Part shown: positions 17,009 to 24,403 of the stretch, piece after piece
Position numbering within the stretch: position 1 is the stretch's first letter
How the letters are laid out: every line of letters starts with the position of its first letter
Virus record (IMG/VR): IMGVR_UViG_3300034101_003366
Location: 1-26,779 of that record
DNA: 26,779 nucleotides
Reading direction: 5' to 3' (one strand)
Origin: a virus
Translations under genes and position numbers: made by a program
The notes under the pieces: model-generated
The model's database searches: none
What the model saw: the letters and a program-made list of their open reading frames with translations, nothing else
What the model was told of the DNA's origin: nothing

Positions 17009-17333
17009 GACTGGCACAGGTCAATATCATGTGCCCTAGACCTGGATCTCGGATCGCAGGGATGGAAGACTCACCGTGCTAGTGAGCACTCAACCACTAC
17101 CCGAAAGGATGAGGATTGCCAATGCCGCAATTTGGTTGTTTGAATAGGAATAAAGGCTAAAAAGACGTCACAGTGATGTGACAAGGTTTATATGTATGTT
17201 AGCGTATAGATATAAACTTGCCGTTGGGATAAGACGCAACTCGAGGTACCGGCCAACCGCCTCTGTAATGTTGTAACGCTAAGTGACTGTGCTACTCGGA
17301 TGAAGCTCACTCATTTTTTTGCCCTGCGCGGGC
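17009..17333 (+). ncRNA. Unidentified structured non-coding RNA candidate
   Basis: No convincing protein gene fits here, and the DNA is visibly richer in GC than its neighbours. Helices I can draw on the plus strand: GGCACA 17013-17018 with TGTGCC 17030-17035, whose loop GGTC can pair with GACC 17039-17042 (H-type pseudoknot); CTCAC/GTGAG 17070-17086; CAACC 17091-17095 with GGTTG 17134-17138 closing two small hairpins; GTCACA-GTGA-TGTGAC 17167-17182 with a GNRA loop; a 10-bp stem 17184-17193 with 17210-17219, whose loop TTAGCGT pairs perfectly with ACGCTAA 17276-17282; GAGG/CCTC 17243-17263; and a terminator-like hairpin to 17320. I could not match it to tRNA, tmRNA, RNase P RNA or a group I core. 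Ends are approximate; strand is inferred from the U-tract. Confidence 0.6.
17282..17320 (+). terminator. Intrinsic terminator candidate ending the structured RNA
   Basis: AGTGA (17282-17286) pairs with TCACT (17307-17311), with an inner GCT/AGC helix, followed after two bases by seven Ts at 17314-17320. The stem is interrupted by a 4-base bulge, so it is weaker than the terminator after gp23. A GCCC-GGGC hairpin follows at 17321-17333. Confidence 0.4.
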
Positions 17334-17391
17334 AAAGTGTGACCGATTAATCTGGATGAAACTTATATCGCTTCGCTCTTTAATTAAAATA

Positions 17392-17436
17392 TATCACTGA
17401 GCGACAGCGAAAGTGATAGATGTGCGTAGCACATCT
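17392..17436 (-). terminator. Hairpins after the minus-strand gp26 operon
   Basis: AGATGTGC-GTA-GCACATCT (17418-17436) is a perfect 8-bp stem touching the stop codon of the 72-residue gene. Directly beyond it on the minus strand, TATCACT/AGTGATA (17392-17418) forms a second stem followed by TATTTTAATT. The pair could end minus-strand transcription. The T-tract is imperfect, so this is a moderate call. Confidence 0.45.
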
Positions 17437-17654
17437 TAAAAGAATGGTAATCCTGTTTCCTTTGTAGTATTGATATTTTCTTCGATAATTCCATTAATGA
17501 TTTCTCTTTCATGAAAGCTTATTTCCAAAGCTTCACTATAAGTTATTCCACCCCTCATATGCCAACAAATTTTTAATATATTCTTCTTAAGGGCTTTTGA
17601 ATCTTTGTCGAAATCGTTAATCATTTCAACAATTGATTCATTGTCTAAACTCAA
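17436..17654 (-). CDS. Small baseplate/tail assembly-associated protein
   Basis: 72 residues, charged and helical, with no membrane segment. The second half, ICWHMRGGITYSEALEIS followed by HEREIINGIIEENINTTKETG, resembles small proteins encoded beside gp26 in other T4-like phages (a W-x-MRGG turn and a closing T-K-x-T-G). By position it could be a hub assembly factor comparable to T4 gp51 or a tail chaperone, but the sequence alone does not establish that. It starts 5 bases after gp26, so the two are co-transcribed; its stop codon is embedded in the terminator-like hairpin. Confidence 0.72.
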   Translation of the reverse strand: MSLDNESIVEMINDFDKDSKALKKNILKICWHMRGGITYSEALEISFHEREIINGIIEENINTTKETGLPFF

Positions 17655-17659
17655 AAGCC

Positions 17660-18502
17660 TTATGCGAAAAAACTTGCTTGTTCAAAAATTAATGGAGTTT
17701 CATAGGGTTTGTTACAGTCTTCGTGTTCACAGGTAACAGGAATTTTTTTAAGAGGACTTTGTTCTCCAAAGCTTTCTAATTTTGTTTTGACTGCGTCCCA
17801 CACTGTTTTGTTGCAATTTTGAAAAAATTCATGAATCTGAGCTGAATCTTCTACTAGAACACCTTCTTCGGTTTTAATTCCAGCCACACTATTGCTGATT
17901 TGTTCTACTGTCAGCGTTAATAATCTTTGGAAAACAACGTTAAATTTTGCTAATTTTTCTTCTTCGCTTAAGGTATCGTCGCTGACCACAGATAATAATC
18001 TTTGTTGTTCGTAGTTTTCTAAACTAGCTTTGTTAAATTGTTGATAAGTTTGAGGTCTGATATAAAGTTCAAGACCTTCTATTTTTATAGTAGAATCAAA
18101 ATCAGGACAAGTTATCTGCGATGACAACACACTTAGATCTGCAATGTTTTCATTTTTTCTTTGACAGTGTGGACAAACACTGACAAAATCCATGCCAGGT
18201 CCATATGTTGCATGTCTTATTGCTATCAGTACCGCATCTAAGTCGATGGCGGGCATTTTCCATGCATCTTTAATAGCAGGCACACAACTTTGTATTACTT
18301 CTACAGTGCTTTGCCCGTTCATCAAAGCATCTGGTGTTTTTAGTATTAGCTCGTCTTTTGCGGTCATCGGGTAAACAGGTAATTCTCCAGTAACCGGCAA
18401 CTCTAAACTGTTGCCTGGATACCAGCGTCCGTTGCTGGGCAATTTAAGATATAATTGAGGCTGTCTAAAATGCTTAGACAAAGGATTCACACTATTAACC
18501 AT
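17660..18502 (-). CDS. 26: Baseplate hub subunit gp26
   Basis: 280 residues; T4 gp26 has 208. The N-terminal family pattern is clear: LYLKLPSNGRWYPG, then GELPVYPMTAKDELILKTPD, ALMNGQSTVEVIQSCVP, and a later AIRHATYGPGMDF. These match the T4-type baseplate gp26 family. Two cysteine pairs, Cys110-x-x-Cys113 (CPHC) and Cys258/Cys263 (CEHEDC), suggest a metal-binding element. gp26 takes part in central hub assembly in T4. The gene diverges from the tape-measure candidate across a 58-base gap and heads a two-gene minus-strand unit. Confidence 0.85.
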   Translation of the reverse strand: MVNSVNPLSKHFRQPQLYLKLPSNGRWYPGNSLELPVTGELPVYPMTAKDELILKTPDALMNGQSTVEVIQSCVPAIKDAWKMPAIDLDAVLIAIRHATYGPGMDFVSVCPHCQRKNENIADLSVLSSQITCPDFDSTIKIEGLELYIRPQTYQQFNKASLENYEQQRLLSVVSDDTLSEEEKLAKFNVVFQRLLTLTVEQISNSVAGIKTEEGVLVEDSAQIHEFFQNCNKTVWDAVKTKLESFGEQSPLKKIPVTCEHEDCNKPYETPLIFEQASFFA

Positions 18503-18513
18503 ATTTTATTCCA

Positions 18514-18520
18514 ATAAATA
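18514..18520 (+). promoter_or_regulatory. Candidate late promoter before the tape-measure/head operon
   Basis: The plus strand reads CCAATAAATATAG in the 58-base gap between gp26 and the tape-measure gene. Predicted transcription start is near 18527, about 34 bases before the ATG at 18561. Matches the TATAAATA-type late box in seven positions. The gp26 unit has only a weaker GATAAGTA on the opposite strand of the same gap. Confidence 0.55.
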
Positions 18521-18560
18521 TAGTAATACTTATCTTGGTAAAATTACGAAAAAATAGATT

Positions 18561-20648
18561 ATGGATGAAAGAACGCAACAACTGCTGGAAAAACTTGGTT
18601 TAACAGCCAACGATACTTCGGGTGCGATGCAACAGTTAGTCTCTGCATTAAGCAGATCTACATCTGCCACTAGTAATCAAACTAATGCAGCAACAATATC
18701 TGCACAATCTTTACGGCAAATGCAGAGCAGTGCTCAGTCAGCTGCTTCTGGTTTTAGCAGTTTGTTGAGCATAGGCACAGGTGTAGTATCTCAGTTTACC
18801 TCCTTAACATCCACTGTCTACGGTGCAGAAAAAGCTTTTACTAGTGTAATTCCTGCGTTAGATTTTATTACTAATACTTTTACAAAAAGTGTGACCGCGG
18901 CGGGTTCAGCGCTCAGCGGTGCGTCATTTGCAGGCATGAGTTTTGGTAAAGCCAGTGAAGCAGCAGCATCAGGAGTGGTCGCAACATTTGAAGTTTTATC
19001 AAATGTTATGAAGTTTCAAATTGACAGTGCTCAAAAAGTCGCTGATCAATTCCAAGAACTGTCAAAAGTTGGTGCAACTTTTGGTGGCAGCATAGGAACA
19101 ATGGGCAGAATTGCAAAAGAGTTACGTATACCTTTGTTACAGTTTGGCAGAGTTATTACTAGCAACATCGAATCATTGAGTAAATTAGGAGGTTTGATAA
19201 CTGATGCAGGATCTAGAGTAGTTTCTTTTACAATGGATCTTTACGATAAAGAGGACACTTTATTGGCTTTATACGGTAGCATAGAAAATATAAGTTCGGG
19301 AGTAGCAGATTTCATGGCTTTGCAAGCTAGTCTAGGTAGATCTCAAACCACTGACTATCATGCACAGCGGAACGTAATTAAAGAGTATTTGATTAGACAA
19401 AAAGAATTAACGGCACTAACAGGGCAAAGTGCGGATGCTCTTAAAAAAGCAGAAGAAGAACGCAGAAGAGATTTAGCTTATCAAATGAAAGTTAGTAGAA
19501 TGAGCCCCATAGCTCAAGAAAATATTAAAGAAGGATTTGCTATTGCTCAATCTAAATTTGGTGACGAAGCTGCTCAATACTTAAAAGAATATGTTAGAAC
19601 GCAAGGAAAAGTCTTAGATCCTGTAATGATAGCATATGCTAACGGCAATCAAGAAGTCGCACGGACCATGCAGATGTTTGCTGAAAATGTAAATTTAGGA
19701 AAAGACGAATTCCGACGATCATATGCAGGATTTATAAAAGCAAATGCAGGCGCTTATAGAGGATTTGCTGAAAGCATCGAAGATTTAGCAGAATTGCCGC
19801 CTCAGTTAATGAATCCTTTTGTTCAATCTATGACTAAACAGGGCGCTTCACTGATTGCAAATATGGGATTTTTTGAAGATGCGCCGGCCATTATAGAAAG
19901 AATGATACGCGAAGGAACAAACTTTCGAGATGGCTTAGCCGACCCTGCTACTAAAGCATTTGTTGATGCCGAAAGAGATCGAGCTAGAATTCAAAGAGAA
20001 ATTGATACAACCGTACTAACTAATATGCAAAATATTGGAAGTACTATAAAATATTTAAATGAAATTACTTTGGCTATGGTAAAAGCACAGGGTAGTATTA
20101 GCGAGCTATTAGATCAGCTTAAAAAGGCGCCGCAGGCTGCTGCAGATTTTAATAAATCTGTTGGTAATATGGTAGATGACATTTTTAGAAAAATGAATAT
20201 ACAACTTCCTGATAGCTCAGAACGTGGATCGGATTTTCTTTCAACGTTGCGAGAACTTTTTTCAGGAAATCGAACTCTTCCAGTGTCAGTGAATCCGGGC
20301 CAATCACCGATTCCGGTAACAGTGGTGTCGGGACAAGGAACGCCTACAGCACAATCTGGGCCAACAATCCCGTCGACCCCTGTGGCAGCATTGGCCGCAG
20401 CAGAGGCAGATCTGTTTGCTGCATTAGCCAGACGAAATGAAAATAATACTCCATCGTCTGAGAACAATGTGGTAATGGCCATGGTAGAACGATTGCAATC
20501 ACAGGTCGCTGCGATGAGTGCTGCTAATGGCAATACTGAACAAGTAGTAGCAGCACTAACTGATCAAAATGGATTAATGGCAACATTGAATGACAAAATG
20601 GGCGAACTAATAGATTCTAATAAAAGCATATTCAATGCATTGGCTTAA
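18561..20648 (+). CDS. Tape-measure protein candidate (gp29 role)
   Basis: 695 residues. Strongly helical and rich in Ala, Ser, Gln and Thr: residues 1-80 are a polar helical segment (TQQLLEKLGLTAND), 85-180 alternate hydrophobic stretches with Gly/Ala (FTSVIPALDFITNTF, AAGSALSGASFAG), then long amphipathic helices (KAEEERRRDLAYQMK) to about 530, a Pro/Ser-rich low-complexity linker near 575-625, and a final coiled coil. This composition, the length and the place beside gp26 fit a tail-length ruler; T4 gp29 has 590 residues. The tape-measure role is inferred from character and context, since these proteins diverge quickly. No strong ribosome-binding site is seen before the ATG. Confidence 0.62.
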   Translation: MDERTQQLLEKLGLTANDTSGAMQQLVSALSRSTSATSNQTNAATISAQSLRQMQSSAQSAASGFSSLLSIGTGVVSQFTSLTSTVYGAEKAFTSVIPALDFITNTFTKSVTAAGSALSGASFAGMSFGKASEAAASGVVATFEVLSNVMKFQIDSAQKVADQFQELSKVGATFGGSIGTMGRIAKELRIPLLQFGRVITSNIESLSKLGGLITDAGSRVVSFTMDLYDKEDTLLALYGSIENISSGVADFMALQASLGRSQTTDYHAQRNVIKEYLIRQKELTALTGQSADALKKAEEERRRDLAYQMKVSRMSPIAQENIKEGFAIAQSKFGDEAAQYLKEYVRTQGKVLDPVMIAYANGNQEVARTMQMFAENVNLGKDEFRRSYAGFIKANAGAYRGFAESIEDLAELPPQLMNPFVQSMTKQGASLIANMGFFEDAPAIIERMIREGTNFRDGLADPATKAFVDAERDRARIQREIDTTVLTNMQNIGSTIKYLNEITLAMVKAQGSISELLDQLKKAPQAAADFNKSVGNMVDDIFRKMNIQLPDSSERGSDFLSTLRELFSGNRTLPVSVNPGQSPIPVTVVSGQGTPTAQSGPTIPSTPVAALAAAEADLFAALARRNENNTPSSENNVVMAMVERLQSQVAAMSAANGNTEQVVAALTDQNGLMATLNDKMGELIDSNKSIFNALA

Positions 20649-20656
20649 TTTTTAGG

Positions 20657-20663
20657 TAAATAT
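20657..20663 (+). promoter_or_regulatory. Candidate late promoter before the portal gene
   Basis: GGTAAATATC lies in the 35-base gap between the tape-measure and portal genes, with GGAG then 12 bases to the ATG at 20684. It differs from the stronger late boxes in having G before TAAATA. It may give the portal-to-capsid genes their own late transcript. Confidence 0.4.
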
Positions 20664-20683
20664 CTGACTGGAGAAAAGTTTTA

Positions 20684-22393
20684 ATGTCTTGGAAAAAGTA
20701 TTTTAGGGTAGCAAATGTAGCTGGAGCAGTAAGTCCTATCAATGGCTCTCAGGCTCAAAATATGACCTATAGAAATTATCAAAGTAACTTGCCCGAAGTT
20801 TATATAGGCCATCCCAATAGAATTGAACGTTATAACCAGTACGAACAAATGGACATGGACAGTGAAGTTAATGCCGCACTGGATATTTTGGCTGAATTCA
20901 GTACTCAGACCAATGAAGAAAACGGCACAGCTTTTAAATTTTATTGGAAAGAACAGCCCACAGACAACGAAGTTAAGATTATTCGTGAGCAGTTAACACA
21001 ATGGGTCAGCTTAAATGAGCTTAACAAAAGAATATTTAAAATGTTTCGAAATACTATCAAGTATGGTGATCAAGTGTTTATTCGTGATCCCGAAACATTT
21101 AAACTGTTTTGGGTAGAAGTCAGCAAAGTTGTTAAAGTTATTGTAAACGAAGCAGAAGGCAAAAAGCCCGAGCAATACATTCTTAAAGATATTGCTCCAA
21201 ATTTTGAAAATTTAACAGCTACAACTATTAATACCAGTGATGTTAATGTTAATCATCCACAAGTGGGCGGCAGCAGTGGTGCTTATATTCAGCCAAAAAA
21301 TCCAATTGGTGGCGGGTCAAGATTTAGTCATGCTCAAAATGAAGCTGCGGTTAATTCCGAACATATTGTGCATTTAACACTAACCGAAGGTTTGGATTTT
21401 AGTTGGCCATTTGGTAATAGTGTGTTAGAAAATGTGTTCAAAGTATTCAAGCAAAAAGAATTACTGGAAGATGCTATCATTATCTATCGTGTACAACGAG
21501 CACCAGAACGTAGAATTTTTTACATTGACGTAGGTAACATGCCCAGTCACATGGCCATGGCCTTTGTTGAACGTGTTAAAAACGAAGTACATCAACGCCG
21601 TATACCTACACAAACAGGTGGCGGTCAGAATATGATGGATGCCACATATAATCCGTTGAGTACCAATGAAGATTATTTCTTCCCGCAGACAGCAGAAGGT
21701 CGTGGCAGCAAAGTTGATACACTGCCAGGCGGCAGTAATTTAGGAGAAATTACAGATCTGCATTTCTTCACTAATAAACTATTCCGTGGACTAAGAATCC
21801 CCAGCAGCTATTTGCCAACAGGCCTGGATGACGGAACCAGTAATCCAAATTCGTTCAGTGACGGTAGAGTAGGAACTGCACTGATTCAAGAATGGCGATT
21901 TAACCAATATTGTATGCGTTTGCAGCGTATGATTTGTGAAAAATTAGATCAAGAGTTCAAATTATTCCTTCGTTGGAGGGGTATTAACATTGATAGTAAC
22001 TTGTTCGAATTGCAGTTCAATGAACCGCAAAACTTTGCCAGCTATCGTCAAGCTGAAGTAGATCAGTCTAGAATTGGATCGTTTACGCAATTAGAAGCTT
22101 TTCCGTATTTGAGCAAACGCTTCTTACTAACAAGATATCTTGGATTAACTGAAGAAGAAATGGCTGATAACGAACGCATGTGGGCAGAAGAGCAAGGAGA
22201 TGTAGACAAAGCACCTCCAGGTGAAGCAGGTCTACGTAGTATTGGCATTAGTCCAGGCGGATTAGATGCTGATTTAGAAGCGGCAGCGCCGCCAGCAGAA
22301 GGTGAAGCAGGCGCTGCACCACCAGCAGAAGTAGGAGCTCCATCACCTGGAGCAGCAGCAGCGGCAGCGCCAGCTCCCACTGGAACCCTATGA
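20684..22393 (+). CDS. 20: Portal vertex protein gp20
   Basis: 569 residues; T4 gp20 has 524. Family features: EQMDMDSEVNAALDILAEF near 50-70, FRNTIKYGDQVFIRDP near 122, IIYRVQRAPERRIFYIDVGN near 267-286, then the QTGGGQNMMDATYNP and EDYFFPQTAEGRGSKV segments, and DLHFFTNKLFRGLRIPSSYL in the clip/crown region. It forms the dodecameric ring through which DNA is packaged and to which the neck attaches. The last 50 residues are an unusual Ala/Pro/Glu-rich tail. GGAG precedes the ATG. The core order 20-small-core-21-22-23 matches T4 (20-67-68-21-22-23). Confidence 0.95.
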   Translation: MSWKKYFRVANVAGAVSPINGSQAQNMTYRNYQSNLPEVYIGHPNRIERYNQYEQMDMDSEVNAALDILAEFSTQTNEENGTAFKFYWKEQPTDNEVKIIREQLTQWVSLNELNKRIFKMFRNTIKYGDQVFIRDPETFKLFWVEVSKVVKVIVNEAEGKKPEQYILKDIAPNFENLTATTINTSDVNVNHPQVGGSSGAYIQPKNPIGGGSRFSHAQNEAAVNSEHIVHLTLTEGLDFSWPFGNSVLENVFKVFKQKELLEDAIIIYRVQRAPERRIFYIDVGNMPSHMAMAFVERVKNEVHQRRIPTQTGGGQNMMDATYNPLSTNEDYFFPQTAEGRGSKVDTLPGGSNLGEITDLHFFTNKLFRGLRIPSSYLPTGLDDGTSNPNSFSDGRVGTALIQEWRFNQYCMRLQRMICEKLDQEFKLFLRWRGINIDSNLFELQFNEPQNFASYRQAEVDQSRIGSFTQLEAFPYLSKRFLLTRYLGLTEEEMADNERMWAEEQGDVDKAPPGEAGLRSIGISPGGLDADLEAAAPPAEGEAGAAPPAEVGAPSPGAAAAAAPAPTGTL

Positions 22394-22417
22394 TTTTAAT
22401 AAATTGGTAAATACCTG

Positions 22418-22636
22418 ATGCAGCTCTTAGAACTTTATAATCAGATTCCGGACGGTTATCGTAGTGAAAAAGACGATAATAGTGTCATTAAAATTGATGA
22501 CACTAGAAAAACACGATTAACTTTGGATCGATTGAATAAACTTCGCATTATGAATGACACTAGAAAATTAGAGCATGAAAAGAAACTGGAAAAAGTTTCT
22601 ACTCAATACAAACCTGCAGCAGCGGCAGGTGTTTAA
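22418..22636 (+). CDS. Small protein in the gp67 position
   Basis: 72 residues, highly charged: acidic/polar first third (DGYRSEKDDNSVIKIDD), then a basic helix with TRKTRLTLDRLNKLRIMNDT and KLEHEKKLEKV, ending in QYKPAAAAGV. No membrane segment. In T4 the small prohead core proteins gp67 and gp68 lie between gp20 and gp21; this gene occupies that place but has no sequence feature proving homology. It starts 24 bases after the portal stop, with GGTAAATAC only 4 bases before the ATG and no clear ribosome-binding site, so translation may be coupled or weak. Confidence 0.65.
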   Translation: MQLLELYNQIPDGYRSEKDDNSVIKIDDTRKTRLTLDRLNKLRIMNDTRKLEHEKKLEKVSTQYKPAAAAGV

Positions 22637-22659
22637 TCTAAAAAACTTCAAAAACTCCC

Positions 22660-22677
22660 CATTTAACCCATTAAATG
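22660..22677. other. Perfect AT-rich hairpin in the gap before the core gene
   Basis: CATTTAA-CCCA-TTAAATG is a 7-bp inverted repeat in the 101-base gap after the 72-residue gene. It has no T-tract, so it is not an ordinary terminator; an mRNA stability or processing element is possible. Confidence 0.4.
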
Positions 22678-22688
22678 CTCATATTCTG

Positions 22689-22694
22689 TAAATA
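22689..22694 (+). promoter_or_regulatory. Candidate late promoter before the prohead core genes
   Basis: CTGTAAATAAC, with the box inside a small inverted repeat CTGTA...TACAG (22686-22703). Predicted start near 22702, 36 bases before the ATG at 22738, which is preceded by a good AAAAGGAA. The spacing is well suited to a separate late transcript for core, protease, scaffold and capsid. Confidence 0.45.
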
Positions 22695-22737
22695 ACTATA
22701 CAGAATTCACAAACATATTTTTAAAAGGAACACAAAT

Positions 22738-23745
22738 ATGTCAAAATATGAGCAATTAATTGAATACATCATTAACGAGCAGGAAGATAAAGCTCGCGAA
22801 CTTTTCCACCAAATTGTGGTTGAAAAATCGCGCGATATTTACGAATCGCTAATCGATGAACAAGATCTTGAAGAAGTCGGCGGCAATGAAGTCGAATCTA
22901 TGGTAGACGAAATCACTGGCGACGAACAAGGAATGCAAGAAGCCGAAGATGACGACATGGGCGACGATGAAGGCGACGACATGGACGGCGGCGACGATAT
23001 GGGCGACGATGATATGGACATGGACGGCGGCGACGATGACATGGGTATGGATGGTGGTGATGACATGGGCATGGACGGCGGCGATGACATGGAAAATCGC
23101 GTAATGGACCTTGAAGATGCATTGGATGAGCTTAAATCAGAATTTGATGCTTTAATGGGTGGCGGTGACGACATGGGCATGGATGACGGCATGGACATGG
23201 GCATGGATGACGAAGGCGACGAGGATATGGGTGAAAATCTTATTGTAGTGCCTACAGGTAAACCAACTCCTGAAAGCATGGGAGATTACGACGAATCAGT
23301 CTATGAAGCTAAAAAGTCTAAAAAAGAAGAAATGCTTAAAGACAAAATGCTTAAAGACAAAAAAGCAAAAAAGATGACCGAAGCTGAATGGATCCGCGAA
23401 TACGTGGAAAAAATTGGTGAGCCATTCCCAGGAAAGAACACAGAAACAGGTGAAGTTGGTGCAGGCGGTACAGCCAGTTTGAACACTAAGTCTGTTGTTG
23501 CCGGTAAGAACGACATGGGAGGTACTGCTTCCAATATTGCCAAAGGTGGTGCAGAGTCCGATCCAAGCGGAACACCGAATAGAAAGCCCAGCGGTCTTTT
23601 AAAAGGCGGCCAGGACCTAATTGGTAAAGTACAAAACAGCCCAGGTGCTAATGCTGGTAAATCTGCTTACAAAAGCAAAGCTCCTGCTGCAACAAAAGCA
23701 GAAGCAGGCGGCACCAATGACAAAAGTCCGTTGGCCAAAGGTTAA
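22738..23745 (+). CDS. Acidic prohead core protein
   Basis: 335 residues. The N-terminus (YEQLIEYIINEQEDKARELF, then HQIVVEKSRDIYESL) matches prohead core proteins of T4-like phages encoded just before gp21. Residues about 65-165 are extremely acidic with repeated D-D-M-G-M-D-G-G units, interrupted by one helix (VMDLEDALDELKSEFDALMG). A Lys-rich segment with a duplicated MLKDK follows near 200, then AEWIREYVEKIGEPFPG and a Gly/Ala/Lys-rich tail. It probably fills the prohead core and is degraded by gp21 before packaging. It lies 6 bases before gp21, with a strong AAAAGGAA upstream. Equivalence to T4 gp67 or gp68 is uncertain; much larger than either. Confidence 0.75.
   Translation: MSKYEQLIEYIINEQEDKARELFHQIVVEKSRDIYESLIDEQDLEEVGGNEVESMVDEITGDEQGMQEAEDDDMGDDEGDDMDGGDDMGDDDMDMDGGDDDMGMDGGDDMGMDGGDDMENRVMDLEDALDELKSEFDALMGGGDDMGMDDGMDMGMDDEGDEDMGENLIVVPTGKPTPESMGDYDESVYEAKKSKKEEMLKDKMLKDKKAKKMTEAEWIREYVEKIGEPFPGKNTETGEVGAGGTASLNTKSVVAGKNDMGGTASNIAKGGAESDPSGTPNRKPSGLLKGGQDLIGKVQNSPGANAGKSAYKSKAPAATKAEAGGTNDKSPLAKG
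22945..23231 (+). repeat. Coding tandem repeats of an Asp-Asp-Met-Gly unit
   Basis: Imperfect repeats built on GGCGACGATGACATGGGC, most regular at 22985-23095 and again at 23161-23231, encoding D/G/M-rich acidic units. GC is clearly higher than in neighbouring genes. The regularity invites slippage, so unit number may vary between relatives. Confidence 0.75.
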
Positions 23746-23751
23746 TTAACT

Positions 23752-24390
23752 GTGAAAAGTTTAATACAGGAACACTTATCTTTTGACAATGCCAGAATGG
23801 AAGTTCTGGCAGAGTCTACTGCTGATGGCAACGGTAAGAATCTGTATATGAAAGGTATTTTCATTCAAGGCGGGGTAAAAAATGCTAATCAGCGTGTTTA
23901 CCCTGTTGATGAAATTACAGATGCAGTTGAAGCCATTAATAAACAAGTTAAAGGTGGGTATAGTGTATTAGGCGAACTAGACCACCCCGATGATCTAAAA
24001 ATTAACTTAGACCGTGTGTGCCATATGATCACAGATATGTGGATGGATGGGCCAAATGGTTTTGGTAAATTAAAAATTCTTCCAACTCCTATGGGTAAAC
24101 TGGTGGAAGCCATGTTAACCTCAGGGGTGAAGTTAGGAGTGTCCAGCAGAGGTAGCGGCAACGTTAACGAAAGCTCGGGCCATGTAAGTGACTTTGAAAT
24201 AGTCACAGTTGATATAGTTGCACAACCTAGTGCTCCTAATGCGTATCCAAAAGCTGTTTACGAAGGGCTTATGAATATGCGCCATGGACATAGGGTTCTC
24301 GATATGGCCAAAGATGCCGGTGCAAATCAAAAAGTCCAAAAGTATCTGCAAGAGGAAGTAAAACGCCTTATTAAAGACTTAAAAATATAA
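23752..24390 (+). CDS. 21: Prohead core protease gp21
   Basis: 212 residues, the same length as T4 gp21. Catalytic landmarks of the herpes-assemblin-like protease clan: GELDHP with His78, LGVSSRGSG with Ser131/Ser132 as nucleophile candidates, and VTVDIVAQPSAPNA as the third conserved segment. It cleaves core, scaffold and capsid proteins after L/I-x-E during head maturation. The start is a GTG at 23752, the only candidate that fits, with AAAGG 11 bases upstream, 6 bases after the core gene. No odd features. Confidence 0.93.
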   Translation: MKSLIQEHLSFDNARMEVLAESTADGNGKNLYMKGIFIQGGVKNANQRVYPVDEITDAVEAINKQVKGGYSVLGELDHPDDLKINLDRVCHMITDMWMDGPNGFGKLKILPTPMGKLVEAMLTSGVKLGVSSRGSGNVNESSGHVSDFEIVTVDIVAQPSAPNAYPKAVYEGLMNMRHGHRVLDMAKDAGANQKVQKYLQEEVKRLIKDLKI

Positions 24391-24403
24391 AAGGAAATGA
24401 TCC

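Noticed and set aside
17009-17333. tRNA, tmRNA or RNase P RNA
   Set aside because: No GGTTCGA-type T-arm, no tmRNA tRNA-like ends or tag frame, and no GAGGAAAGTC-type RNase P core were found.
17009-17333. Group I intron
   Set aside because: The nuclease neighbour suggested it, but I could not identify P/Q/R/S core elements, and it lies between genes with no split exon. Not excluded fully.
17321-17333. GCCC-GGGC hairpin as an independent terminator
   Set aside because: Ts lie before it on the plus strand and no T-run follows on either strand in the proper sense.
22945-23231. CRISPR array
   Set aside because: Repeats are in-frame coding units without unique spacers of constant length.
22839-23279. 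Antisense Ser/Pro-rich reading frame
   Set aside because: It is the mirror of the acidic repeat coding region; low complexity and no start signal.
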